64,000 nt of DNA. Source: Actinernus sp. WN-2022 (lineage: Eukaryota > Cnidaria > Anthozoa > Actiniaria > Actinernidae). Within the stretch, counting starts at the first letter, position 1; every line of letters starts with the position of its first letter. The translations under genes were made by a program, and so were the position numbers. The stretch lies in NCBI GenBank assembly GCA_030867875.1, contig JAOWCC010001589.1, positions 87,505,537-87,569,536 on the forward strand, written 5' to 3'. Positions 14,701-23,705 of the stretch are shown here, one piece after another. The notes under the pieces were generated by a model. It was given only the letters and a program-made list of their open reading frames with translations, was not told where the DNA came from and ran no database searches.

Positions 14701-15895
14701 GTCGAATTTACTCGTAGATTAGCCACTCGTCGGCGAGATGAGCTCGTAACACAAACAGCTAACCCCCGCACACTATTTACCCAGAACGTATTGACTGTTT
14801 TGAGATGAAAATACCAGTTTACGGATCAGGTCGGCCATCTATTCTTGGGTCCTATTCTCGTATCTTAATCCACTAGAAATGTTCTTTGTACCGATTTTAA
14901 CAGCACTACGAAAGCCCCATAAAATGTCAATCTTAACATGCCGAATAACTCCAGTTTGGTCGCGTTAAAAATTCTTTACTAATCTTGGAAGGAATCATCG
15001 TTCCCTTAGACTAAAAGCATTCCAATCTTTCCATCGTTTACCTGCTCGAATGTACTAGTTCTCTGTACAAACAAGTGTTGAGTAATCGACTTTCCTAATC
15101 GGCACCCAAAGAAGAAACTTAAGCCATTTTGTGATGCACCTAGACATTTGATTGACTCCCATTTACTGACATTTCGACTGCAGTATGGTAGTCAAGCACA
15201 AACTCCAAGCATGGGCGATTTGATTTCACATCCCACCCCTCCAAACTGCAAAGCTCCACCTATTACTCACCATTTTCACTATTTCTGGATAGGTAGACTC
15301 TGTGAGAACGCCCCGACCAGAGGTAACATAATCCACTAGCTCGTTTAGACCTGCTCGTTTAATTTCCTTTCCCTTCAGATCGCTAACTGGATCCATGAAA
15401 TCGAAGACTACGCAACACTGCTGTAATTTCTGGATGAACAATTCTTGATGCTCTCCAGGCGGCGTATCTGGTTTGTAAACAAGATTGGCAGTTTTAGCCA
15501 GAAAACAAGGGAAAAATCCTTTCAAACGGCGCTACATTAACTTCAAGTTCTCCACTCCTTTTCAGTAGGAACAAATTACCTTTGAGTAAGTCGAGCGGCT
15601 GTATTTCTACATTGCCTTTGGGCCGAAACCTCGAGGATCCTTGTTGCTTCTTCTGCGGAGCCTTCGGTGGTTTGCGGACAGACTTACGATGAAACGGGTC
15701 AGGATTAGAAGCAGAAGTTGGAACAGGAGGACCTAATGCTGCTCTCTTTGCCTATGATAGGTAGTAGGTAAAAAGGAGAAAATACCTCTGAGAACGCCAG
15801 TAATGTTTGCACAGAGACGATGGCTTACCGTAACGACAACAGTACATGCACCGACGAATATAGGCCACCATTTCACTCACTTCCATAGCATCCAT
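2640..15895 (-). CDS. PPP2R5: PP2A B56-family regulatory subunit, N-terminal part (4 exons visible)
   Basis: This gene encodes the B56 (B') regulatory subunit that directs the PP2A phosphatase core enzyme to LxxIxE-type substrates. Four minus-strand exons join in phase: 15881-15895, 15580-15751, 15271-15467 and 2640-2741. The protein starts MDAME and continues through a basic, Ser/Pro-rich linker ending in GSSRFRPKG. It then enters the HEAT-like domain with [19 protein letters not shown], the [18 protein letters not shown] stretch, [11 protein letters not shown] and the highly conserved NIFRTLPPS plus [17 protein letters not shown]. This is about one third of the usual 450-600 residues, and the rest lies beyond the left edge. 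The sequence looks closest to the gamma/delta/epsilon subtypes, but the subtype was not resolved. Intron 3 is about 12.5 kb, while introns 1 and 2 are only 129 and 112 bp. All junctions are GT-AG. Confidence 0.93.
3775..5192. mobile_element. TA-flanked non-autonomous DNA element with CGAAATTTCG arrays (element B)
   Basis: The terminal inverted repeats begin CAGTATTGTGCAAAAGTCTT at both ends and are flanked by TA (3773-3774 and 5193-5194), as in Tc1/mariner-type insertions. Between the ends, two blocks (about 3805-4085 and 4935-5165) are packed with TTCGAAATTTCG-like palindromes, while the core of about 850 bp lacks them. No transposase is recognisable. The 192-codon ORF crossing the right end is a by-product of the array (few stops in TTCG-rich sequence). 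The element sits in PPP2R5 intron 3. Confidence 0.75.
5720..6080. repeat. ATATAGG-array element
   Basis: Two clusters of ATATAGGAAA-type motifs (about 5737-5815 and 6006-6068), largely in the same orientation, flank about 190 bp without the motif. Short imperfect inverted ends carry CATCCCAG (about 5708-5715) and CTGGGATG (about 6071-6078). No coding sequence is recognisable. Confidence 0.45.
6820..7145 (+). mobile_element. LINE 3' end fragment (CR1/L2-like)
   Basis: The decayed end of a non-LTR retrotransposon ORF is readable: [20 protein letters not shown], followed by a short tail and a stop. The 3' UTR carries the paired GCGCTTT / AAGCGCTATATAAAT motif common in CR1/L2-type 3' ends and finishes in an A/T microsatellite. 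The copy is strongly 5'-truncated and has no catalytic domain. Confidence 0.65.
7292..7572. repeat. Tandem duplication, ~140 bp x 2
   Basis: Two diverged copies (about 7292-7425 and 7434-7572) share AAGATATTTCAC, CTTTTAACAATCA, AAGTTTCCTAA and AGGCAA followed by CACAGGTGGTT. It is non-coding and lies inside PPP2R5 intron 3. Confidence 0.7.
8142..8290 (-). CDS. Candidate first coding exon of an unidentified nested gene
   Basis: On the minus strand, an ATG in fair context (GTTATGGCC) opens 49 codons plus two bases, ending at a strong donor, GTAAGT. The peptide is very basic: [17 protein letters not shown], then a Cys/Lys-rich part, ending with SEVKSEW. It lies within PPP2R5 intron 3. Its phase 2 end cannot be spliced directly onto PPP2R5 exon 4 (phase 0), so it is unlikely to be a simple alternative PPP2R5 first exon. 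No partner exon was found between here and 2741. It could be a small nested gene, a first exon that needs one more linking exon, or chance. I do not recognise the protein. Confidence 0.35.
9022..9690. repeat. 44-bp minisatellite (about 15 copies)
   Basis: The unit is close to CCCTGCACTCCTAATGGTGA followed by TTTCAATACAATAATTAATAACAA. Copies are well conserved, with a few length variants (CAATACCTTAATAAC, CAATTACAATACC). More copies appear on the right side of an insertion at 11085-11120, and scattered copies at about 11557-11730. Confidence 0.9.
9691..11070 (-). mobile_element. Insertion of unknown class splitting the minisatellite
   Basis: Minisatellite copies stop at about 9690 and resume at about 11085, so the block between them is an insertion. 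Both ends carry short hairpins: AGCCCATCTGGGCT at about 9687-9700, and CTCGGTGCTGCC paired with GGCAGCCCGAG at about 11041-11066. The motif ACTCGGGC is shared by the left end and the inverted right end. Terminal hairpins without long inverted repeats would suit a Helitron-like or retroelement end, but no class can be assigned. The interior is a decayed coding region. Confidence 0.55.
9740..10876 (-). pseudogene. Decayed coding region of an unrecognised protein
   Basis: It begins at an ATG within GCAAGATGGCGGAATCC, with [18 protein letters not shown]. After a frameshift near 10720 it continues in another frame with [20 protein letters not shown] and an acidic-aromatic stretch including [21 protein letters not shown] second frameshift near 10450 leads to [15 protein letters not shown], and weaker coding-like pieces continue to about 9740 (for example [20 protein letters not shown] at about 10240-10310). 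The composition looks protein-like, not random, but I recognise no domain. It is broken by at least two frame changes and stops. Confidence 0.5.
11085..11730. repeat. Right-hand minisatellite remnants
   Basis: At least four copies of the CTCCTAATGGTGATTTC unit recur at about 11087-11115, 11562-11592, 11625-11650 and 11695-11725. Three are followed by ATAGGATAAGYTGC or a close variant. They lie in otherwise unremarkable A/T-rich intron sequence. Confidence 0.75.
11731..13200. other. PPP2R5 intron 3, no gene seen
   Basis: This is A/T-rich sequence with several short open frames on the minus strand (12087-12662). They overlap one another, show no motif and have no splice context. Nothing else is supportable here. 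Confidence 0.5.
13210..13374. mobile_element. Small hAT-like MITE with CCGGTCA motifs
   Basis: The 165-bp element has near-perfect ends CAGGGCTAAAAATAA and TTATTTTTAGCCCTG and is flanked by a direct repeat AAACTG. The interior repeats GACCGG/CCGGTCA in both orientations. CAGGG-type ends fit hAT, although hAT usually duplicates 8 bp, not 6. It has no coding capacity. Confidence 0.65.
13375..15270. other. PPP2R5 intron 3, no gene seen
   Basis: No supported gene. A 29-codon plus-strand ORF starting [16 protein letters not shown] at 14526 has a plausible start context, but no donor or homology was recognised, so it is not called. The rest is unremarkable. Confidence 0.4.
15271..15467 (-). CDS. 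PPP2R5: PPP2R5 exon 3 (start of B56 domain)
   Basis: The acceptor TTTACAAACCAG precedes the exon, and the split codon completes D of the conserved D-T-P-P motif. The translation runs through [20 protein letters not shown] and ends YPEIVKM before the donor GTGAGTAAT. It is 197 nt long. This is the most diagnostic B56 segment visible. Confidence 0.95.
15580..15751 (-). CDS. PPP2R5: PPP2R5 exon 2 (variable basic linker)
   Basis: It begins [11 protein letters not shown] after the acceptor TCATAG and ends LDLLK plus one base before GTAATT. The exon encodes the subtype-variable N-terminal tail, rich in Lys, Pro and Gln, with the family motif GSSRF just before the folded domain. It is 172 nt long and ends in phase 1, as the next exon requires. 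Confidence 0.88.
15881..15895 (-). CDS. PPP2R5: PPP2R5 coding exon 1 (start codon)
   Basis: ATG GAT GCT ATG GAA is followed by the donor GTGAGT (complement of 15875-15880). An in-frame TAG lies four codons before this ATG, so the coding sequence cannot extend further upstream in this frame. The exon ends in phase 0, matching the phase 0 start of the next exon. The longer 82-codon ORF overlapping this exon is in another frame and is not the gene. Confidence 0.75.
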
Positions 15896-16080
15896 TCCGT
15901 ACTCAGGCTACTGTTTTGCGATTCCCCAATCGTAGAAGGGAGATCGCTAGTCTCTTTGGCCGTATTTCTTCGTTTTGGCACGTTCAGCTTAGAGATATAT
16001 TTCAAATCTTTGGTAAAAAGAAGTGAACTTCCTCCAAGAGCTTGTGGAGCGATAGCCGTACAATAAACAAACCGCTCCTG

Positions 16081-16140
16081 ATTGGTTAGCTCATTGCCGC
16101 CATCTTGGAATGCCCGGATGCACACCTTTTATTGACGTCA
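16081..16140 (-). promoter_or_regulatory. Putative PPP2R5 promoter / 5' UTR motifs
   Basis: Read on the minus strand, 185-260 bp upstream of the start codon are three motifs. A perfect palindromic CRE, TGACGTCA, lies at 16133-16140. An AAGATGGCGGC motif at about 16097-16107 resembles the YY1/TISU class used near the starts of housekeeping genes. A CCAAT box reads as ATTGG at 16081-16085. The ATG inside AAGATGGCGG opens a five-codon upstream ORF. The motifs are seen directly; promoter activity is inferred. Confidence 0.55.
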
Positions 16141-17550
16141 GAACACGAGACCCGTTGGTATCTCGGGATACCTGCGCTTTAATCCCGATACTGGCATTTA
16201 GTACAGCGGTATGCTAAACAACTAAGTATAAACTGGAAACCACTGTGACCTTCGACGGCGCTATCATCGCTGTTTACTATCTTCAAATGCTTAAATAGCA
16301 TGGTGGAATTCAACTTTAAATTGAAGAAGAATCGCGACTTTCATACATATAATACACGCCGTCAGCACAATCTACATTTACCATTCACAATCAACTACAT
16401 TATCAAATTTTAAATCTTACTGGCACATAACTTAATTTCATAATAATCCTTGTACTATTTCTATTTTATTTCAACCATTTATCTTTTCTGTTTTCCATAT
16501 ATTAGTGAAATATATATTTTTAATGCAGGACCTCCCTGAAAATCACAAATTGTGAGTGGAGCTTTCCTGTCAAAATATTATTATTATTTAAACAAACAAC
16601 AAAACATTCAAGCGACAAAAAGCTAATGTACATATTAAATGAATTCCTTGAACTGGTTAATTGAAGATGCCTGTACAGTGTAGCTAGGTAGAGCAATAAG
16701 AGCATTCCAAACTGGTATTGTTCTAACCATACCCGGCAAACTAGTCAATGGGGCTAACAAAGACGCTGCGATTTATGTTGGAAGGGGGTAAGACAAAAGA
16801 TTGTGCAGGGTCATAGTTCATTAGCGTCCCCTGAACGACTGAACTCACACATTTCTATTGGCTGATTGATTAACACATTGGAATTTCTATTGTGTTATGT
16901 GCACGGTAATTGTTGAAAAAAGCCAACAAAGACATATAACAAAGAAGGTCGCTGGGTCCACTCTCAATAGAGTGGACCTTATAACGTAGAAAGAAAATAA
17001 GCGTTCACAGAGGCGGAAATGTGTCTATAATTATGACAGTGTTGGGTTCTACTTGACCTATAGTACGGCTGAAAAAGAAGAAAAGAAAAGAAAAGAAGAA
17101 AAGTTAAACGTGCAAAGTCGATTAATGTTTTTGAAAGTACGAATGTCAGATTGGTAAACACGGTACTAAGTTATCGAGATTTCAATACATAGAGTTTTGT
17201 ATGGGTTTGAGCCAGTTATACCTACTAGCCTCGTTTTCGTGATTTACACTGTATTTAAATGTCAATAACTTTGCAACAATGAATGACCAAACACTCAAAC
17301 TGCTCAGTATTATTTACTTTTGCATTAATAAAGACGGCATTCACTTCGCCTAATATCCTAAGTTTTTTGGGCATTATGCAAATAAGGCAGCCATATTGAA
17401 ATAAGGTGTATTGTAGCTGAAAAATTAAAATACTGAAAGTCGCCGCGAAGGCCTAGAAAAACCCTCGTTCATGATCTGAATGGAAGTCTTCAGTTCCTTA
17501 AAAGGGACAAAGATTTTCCAGATTTTCCATCCGGTAAGGGAAATTTGCGC
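16141..17550. other. Intergenic stretch upstream of PPP2R5
   Basis: No gene is recognised. A perfect 10-bp stem hairpin, GGTCCACTCT paired with AGAGTGGACC, lies at about 16955-16978. A purine-rich AAAAGAAAAG run is near 17080. The rest is ordinary A/T-rich sequence. Confidence 0.45.
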
Positions 17551-17554
17551 TAAA

Positions 17555-17790
17555 AAAACTCTGAATTTCTAACGAGACCTGAAACAACCATAGGGGCTGA
17601 TCAAAGTCAGGACCTGGCTAATCCACAGATCCAATTGGAATTTAGCGTGTTGGTTTTTGTGGAGGGAGGAAAACCGGAACCCGGAGAAAAACGCTAGGAG
17701 CCGAAGGGCGAGAATGACCACAAACTCGTTTCACATGTGTCACAGAGGTGAGAGGCGAAGCGCTTAATCACTGCGCCACCCGGCTTCCCT
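17555..17790 (-). mobile_element. tRNA-derived SINE (family 1)
   Basis: The right end on the plus strand reads CACTGCGCCACCCGG, the complement of a tRNA-like A-box region (GTGGCGCAGTG). The SINE tail ends at TCTGAATTTCTAACGAGACC. The same sequence, better preserved, is found at 52812-53058, and the head alone at about 31320-31490. The B-box region of this copy is partly lost. Confidence 0.7.
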
Positions 17791-18065
17791 ACGCTCCGTT
17801 CCTTTCGAAATATTTTCAGAGACGGATGAACCAAACTAGCGTCAAATCACTCGCAGGGCCTTTAAATAACTGAGCGGAAGATGCTGCCTTTGCGAAATGT
17901 TCTCTACCTCGAACAGGCGTCACCAATACCGGATCGGCTCTTCTCGGATGTATTATATCTCAGACGGGACCAAGACTTATCGGACATATGATGTCATTGG
18001 ACCAGAAGAAAATTAACCAATAACCAGGAGCGATATTCGCAAATCGTATATCTTTATGGCGGTAT

Positions 18066-20010
18066 CCCAAATACTTATATTCCAGTCCAGGTATAGCTTC
18101 CAAGTTAGCCTTATTGTCATATAAATCCTATAGCCGTAAATCACAGGTTAGCTGATAACTGAGAACATTCGCCCTTTCATAGCTGATCGGTGCCGTTACA
18201 TATTGTTGGTCGTACGCCTTCGCATGCTCCGGGTTATTTGCTAATCGCCGCTATGTTGCCTCTAACCTTTTGACGGCTTGTAACCTGTTGTCAGGCAGTA
18301 ACGCGGGATCTCGTTTCCATGGATAGGGAATGAGGCATTGATTTCCAGATTTTTGACACGACGTCTCGATAATTCTCCCTTCTTCTCGCGCGATTTGACT
18401 TAATTTGTCCGCTTCACAGGTGCATGGATCTACCTGGACGCCCATTGACTCGGTTGACCAAAAGTCACTCATTTCTACTTGGGCTGCAAAGCTGACATGG
18501 AACACACTAACTTCTTGTTTTTAGCCGGGCGTGGCTCCGAACACCAACCATCGCAGAGGGGAATGTCGCGCCACGAGGTTTCCAACCTGTCTTGTTTCTC
18601 CGCATGTTCGCATGATCTATGCCAATTAGCATGTCCAGTACTCCCTTTCCTCGGATCAGACTCTCCTTGTCTAGGCCAAAACATTTGGCAATGTCAGTTG
18701 ATCTTAACTTCCGTGATTTCATTAATTGCTTATGCATGGAATCCCCACGTCCTTTACTGCGTGAACCCTGCTGTCTTCCAGCGACTTTACGTGGACTTGA
18801 TAAACCTTACTTGTCATCTCTTCCTCTTCTCCTCCAACTTTGTTTACAGTAATTCTAACATCTTTACCAGTAAGCTTTAAGCGTTTCGTGGCGAGATCAA
18901 GGCGGATGAGGCTAATCTGTGCGCCAGAATCGAGGAGTACGTTACTTAATTACTCGCTGCCGTTTCGCCCCGACAACCTTTGCCGTGATTACCGGAAGCA
19001 AAGAGTCCTTGTTGTTAACAACAGAAGCGACTGCTCAGTATGGATGTGTCAGCAGGACCAGAATGCAAATGGCGCTTTATTCACCATTTCTGTGCACGGG
19101 CGTTGCCCATACATGCTGATGCCCTGTGATCTCTGCCGGCACGTTTCAGACAGCTAAAACATGTGTGATTTTCCTTTTCCTTCCCCCAACGGCCTGCAGG
19201 AGTTAATGTCGTGAACGTTAACTTGTGACACTGATCTACCCAATGATCGGAACTTTTGCATAGTTTGGGTTTGTCGGCATAAACTTCGTTAGCTGCGAGG
19301 TGATTAATACTTTGCCTTGACGACTGCTGTGTTGCGCTTCTCAGAGGGACGGTAGCTCGCATACGAGCTTTCATCTCCGCTGTCATCCACTCAATTATGC
19401 TTTCCAGCGTAGCATCCCCTTTCTCTTTTTCCAGATGGCGAAACCACACCTTGCTCGATTATTGCCAACGTGTTTGTTGTCCATATCGTGTGGACGGCCG
19501 ACTTCCTTGGGCGTGTTGTAGCTCCGTTTTATTAAGTGCACTAAATCGCAAAATTGCGCGTCTTCGTCATCGCGTAGCGTTGTAAACTTACTTATATCTT
19601 GCGTATTTTAATGGTGTCTGCGATAAATCTTGAATCCCCATATATTGAATCCAGATAGTTCCACGCAGCAGTGTAATCTGATCCAATACCTTGAATTAGC
19701 TCCAGTGGCTTACCAGTCAGCGCTGCGCGTAAAAGGGTGATCGCGTCTCTGTCCTTGTATTTTGAGCCAATAACGTTCTAAACGTAATATATTCCCTAAA
19801 GTCGCCGTCAAATTGAGGCATTTTTGGCTTTTCTATCTTGAATGCACATGCGTACTGCTCCGCCGATCGAGTGAGTGTTCTCATGACATTTGTTCATTTG
19901 TTGTTTTGGGATTTGAATCGTTTCCGCCGGGGTTTCCGGTTATACTTGGCCTTTGCAAGGCTCACCAGTAATTTCACTATTAACTAACAACTATCGGCTC
20001 TGTAATGTTA
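18066..20010 (-). mobile_element. Decayed BEL/Pao retrotransposon, gag to early pol
   Basis: Minus-strand pieces occur in the correct order. A gag domain (KMPQFDGDF, about 19790-19860, then GKPLELIQGIGSDY-like sequence) is followed by the rest of gag (19081-19449) with a zinc knuckle (CFSCLKRAGRDHRASAC). A protease-region piece (18507-18737, GVLDMLIGIDHAN) leads to the pol start (18251-18505, FWSTESMGVQVDP). Several frameshifts and stops interrupt it. Reverse transcriptase, RNase H and LTRs are not seen, so it is an old partial copy. Plus-strand ORFs across this block are antisense shadows. Confidence 0.8.
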
Positions 20011-20022
20011 ACGTTATGTAAT

Positions 20023-20310
20023 TCAAATGTTCTTGTAACTCAGCGACACATCCTCCACCCCGATATATGATATCATCATCTTCGTAGCCTTCTGGTGAAT
20101 TCTCCCTTGGCATGTTGAGCGCCGTGCAGGTCCCGTTGTGCCTCTGCGATCCATATAATTTCTGCCTCTTTTAGTTCTTGTGCATGAGCAGAGCGCGCCT
20201 TCTCTAGAAATCTCTAACTTGGATTTCCGGTTACTTGGCCTTTGCTGACAATGATCGAGCTCTCTCCAGTATGAGCGGAGCTCCAAATGATTAAATACGA
20301 AGAGATGCAC
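20023..20310 (-). pseudogene. BEL/Pao integrase-region fragment
   Basis: One minus-strand frame reads ELKEAEIIWIAEAQRD, which resembles the segment just before the integrase zinc motif in BEL/Pao pol. It lies on the 5' side of a gag piece, so the order is wrong for a single element. That points to two joined fragments or a rearrangement. Confidence 0.45.
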
Positions 20311-20495
20311 GCGCGTATATGTAATGAAATTAATTTACGACAACAAAAAGTGCATGTGCAGTTGAGATGCACGCGCATATATATAACGGAACTGAGGTGA
20401 CGGCATACAACAATACTTTATTCCAAAAAATACCATCAAAGATACATAGGAAGTACTGGAAGTACACAAGTAGCTAGGTACAATCATTAAACATA

Positions 20496-21292
20496 CCGTG
20501 TAGGAGTTTAATTTTGCGGGAGTTAATTTTTGCGGATTTTGCGGATTTCCTTCGATCCGCAAAAAAAAACTCCCGCCGAAAAAAACTCCCGCAAAATTTT
20601 CTGCCGCAAAACTATACTCCCAGAGAAAAAATTGTAAATCTTGTTTTAATGGTTATATCGGGTTAACAGGAACTTTTTAACATTTAACATAATAGGAAAC
20701 GCTAGCCAAAGTTAATGAAATACATTTTTCCTCTCACATTGCCGGCTTCTCACGGAAAACCGTACTTTCCCGCTTCTGTGTCACGTTCAACGTCAGTTGT
20801 CGTAAATAAAGACTGACAACATACAGTCAATTCCAAAGTACATGTACTCAATGGATTAATCTACAGACTTTAATTCCTGCAGCAAATAAAGCGTACTCTC
20901 ATAACAACGAGGCGACTGGCACAACAGTCATCTGTATTCCCGATTCAACTCCAGACACGTCCTCAAAAGAAACGGAGACTGTTATCATAATCGACTAATA
21001 CGTTTTTACAAGAACGTACAATAATTCATTCAGGTTTTGTCGTTGTTTATGTTCATGTTGGCGCTAGAAGAACAACTATAAAAACTTCCGGTCGAAATTG
21101 TAAGTCAGGAAGTAAAATTTCAATTTAATACCGATACTGCCTTGAATTTTATTTATACTTGACCAGAAATCCGTCAAAATTTCCTCCCAGCAGAAATTTT
21201 AGCCGTCTCGATCCGCAAACATTTCTTCCCGCAAAACAAATTGAGTCGGCAATCCGCAAAATTTTCCTCCCGCAAAAAAACTTCCTACACGG
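20496..21292. mobile_element. TA-flanked non-autonomous element with CCGCAAAA arrays (element D)
   Basis: The ends CCGTGTAGGA and TCCTACACGG are inverted and flanked by TA (20494-20495 and 21293-21294). Both terminal regions (about 20508-20615 and 21170-21285) are filled with TCCCGCAAAA / TTTTGCGGGA motifs. The core of about 540 bp lacks them. No transposase is seen. The layout is the same as in element B (3775-5192), with a different motif. Confidence 0.7.
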
Positions 21293-21299
21293 TAGTCAT

Positions 21300-23599
21300 A
21301 ATGTCGTGGCAATATTTTGTTGTACACCTCATTACAGACTCATCCTTCATTGACAAGCAGTACGAAAATAATTCTCGCCGACTAAAACAACTGAATGAAT
21401 CATTGATATTGCCCAAAAAACGTTGCCCAAAAAACGTTCTGTAAGATTTACAAATTTTATATTATTACAACTGGTGAAGTAATGCAATTCATCACCTAAC
21501 TCATTAAGGTTACAAAGAGAGCAAACGCGTGCATCATAAGTAATGTTTGCGTAGCGACCAGTTTCAACACAGGCAGCCCAAGCTCAAAGTTTGAATTTCT
21601 GATTTGACAGTTGAACTACGAAGGTTCAAACATCCAGAATATCTGGTATTTTATTGCACTAAATGGCAAATGAATAACACAATAAACTTGCTTTGATGAA
21701 GATTAAGTTGTTGTGTCTTGAATTTGGGGGTTTGGGGGCCGATTTAACGAGTTTCTAGGAAACCTGGATTCACTCTACCTAAAGAGTGGAAGGGAGAGTG
21801 GAAAGGCCGGCAAGCCGACGCGATGGCGTGTTCACATACCTGTCATCTCCACGGCAAAAATGACCCTTAAAGGAGCTCATTCAACCAAGATGCATTGCGA
21901 GTCACTGTTATTGTTTTCATACGGGAAACTACTTGAAATCGGACAGCTGCCAATCAGAAAATGTGATATCGGGCTGTTTATAAATAGAGTTTACGAGTTG
22001 AACTGAATGGCCGAGATCGGCGGGGAGATCTATTGCCTTTATACTTGAAGAAATAATAGAATGAGCGGAATTACTACGGTTCTTCGATCAAAATTCCTCG
22101 ACGTGATGCTAGCCATCGATCTCATGCTCGATCTAGCGAACCAACTTGTCCAACTTCTGGACCAAGTTCCAGCGATGCAGATCGTGTGGCAAGGAAATTA
22201 ATCAATTCTACGATAGCATTATACATTTAGAGTTCTTTCCTTTCTAGGCTTGTGCATGCAAGAACGTGTAGTCGAAAGAAAGGATCTAGGTTGTCCCTGC
22301 CAAAATGCTGGTTTGAAATGTTGAAGTACTATATTGTTTGCCACATTCTATTTGTGTTCAAGGTCCGTGCGTTCTCCACACCACATTTCGACTCGCCAAT
22401 GTGTAATATGCAAATTTTAAATCAAATTTGAGGAATCGAATCCGTATAAATGTTATTGTTTGTTAGCCTGAATTTCAGCCGGTTTGTGTCATTTTAAAAG
22501 CCCCTTGACTTCCGTTAATCGTACATTGGATATACTGGGTAAAAAAAATCGATCAATCAGTTTTCTGAGCGCCCAGCGGCACTTGATTGAACTTGAAGTT
22601 TTACATTCATCAGCAAAGAAACATTTATAAAATAGGTTTCCACTTTACAGCCGCTCATGCAAATATCAACACAACATTTCACTTTTACTTACTTTAATTG
22701 TCTCAGCGTTGTCCATGTACATTGAGCGAAAACCAAGACTATAAGACTAAGAGAGAAACTGCGAGATTTGTAATCTTGCATGTACCGCGCGTGTACCGCG
22801 TACTCGAGTCTTCAGTCAAAGCAATTTGCTTTAAATGTTGTAAGTGCATATGCATGTCCGATAATGATAAGCAAAAGGCTCAGCTCTTCTCAGTGACCTT
22901 TAAATTTCTTGTCATTTAGGTCTGCGGGCCGATCAAGCCAATGTAGAAAGGCCCTGGTTTGGATAAGCTGTAGGAATTACGATCAACCAGTCGGCTAACT
23001 CCAGTACAGGCTCTAGTAATAATTTCACTGACCAAAGGCGACTCCCAGAGTACGTTCAATATTTCCCCTGGAAGGTGAAAATTCGGAAATATATGACTGA
23101 ACACAAAAGCTAATAAATAAGGAACATTTTCCCCTATAAGTAATCAACTGGTATGCCCCTGTGAGACCGATGGAATAGGATTTGTTTCAAGAAGCTCTCC
23201 AGAGCCATTATCGGGGGCCCCGAAAATGGCCGATCGAGAAATTTGAGCTCGCAATGCATCTTGGTTGAATGAGCTCCTTTAAGTCCACTCAATCGACCGT
23301 GATACTTCTGGATCCCGTAGACAGATCTCCTTGCTGCGTATCCTCCAGGTTTCATGACCAAACATTCAAAGAGCACCGAGAAATGATTTTGTCACCTCGA
23401 ATTTCGCCGTCCCAAACACCTCTTCACACTCTGTCGAGACACCGGAAGTCCAACCGAAAGGATGCCTCGTTTTGGAGCTTTCCCATCCAATTGGTGCGGC
23501 GGTGATTTTCGACTCCTTTCGGGCGCGGCGGTCGGTCGTGCAAAACATGTCGCTGAAATTTCACTCTCATGCCATATTTATGGTGCCCCGCTCCGCTAT
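21300..23599. other. Intergenic, rearranged repeat remains
   Basis: No gene is recognised. A 36-bp perfect inverted pair (21866-21901 and 23248-23283, containing AAAGGAGCTCATTCAACCAA) shows that two copies of an unidentified repeat lie here in opposite orientation. Minus-strand ORFs at 23134-23376 and 23366-23548 overlap, look protein-like and may be retroelement gag remains, but no family could be named. Confidence 0.4.
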
Positions 23600-23705
23600 T
23601 AACTTCCAAAACAACTATCGGCTCTGTAACGTTAACCTCGGCCTTTTCTTTCAGTGACTCGTGCGTGCCAGCCTGTGGCTTTTCATGCTCAGCGCTTAAT
23701 TCATA
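23600..23705 (-). pseudogene. BEL/Pao gag fragment, downstream of LINE insertion
   Basis: The minus-strand frame ends in VNVTEPIVV. The same segment (VNITEPIVV) occurs in the BEL copy at about 19990-20010. It is separated from the gag N-terminus at 25754-26013 by the LINE at about 23706-25753, so this LINE landed in a BEL gag. Confidence 0.6.

Noticed and set aside
15877..16125. 82-codon minus-strand ORF over the PPP2R5 first exon
   Set aside because: It reads into the exon in the wrong frame; the true start with in-frame upstream stop gives MDAME and the correct phase.
16950..16980. Histone-type or bacterial terminator hairpin
   Set aside because: The perfect 10-bp stem has no histone gene nearby and no purine tract in the right place; it may be chance.
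18479..19157. Plus-strand ORFs of 66-133 codons
   Set aside because: They are antisense to the BEL gag/protease/pol pieces, which have recognisable motifs on the minus strand.
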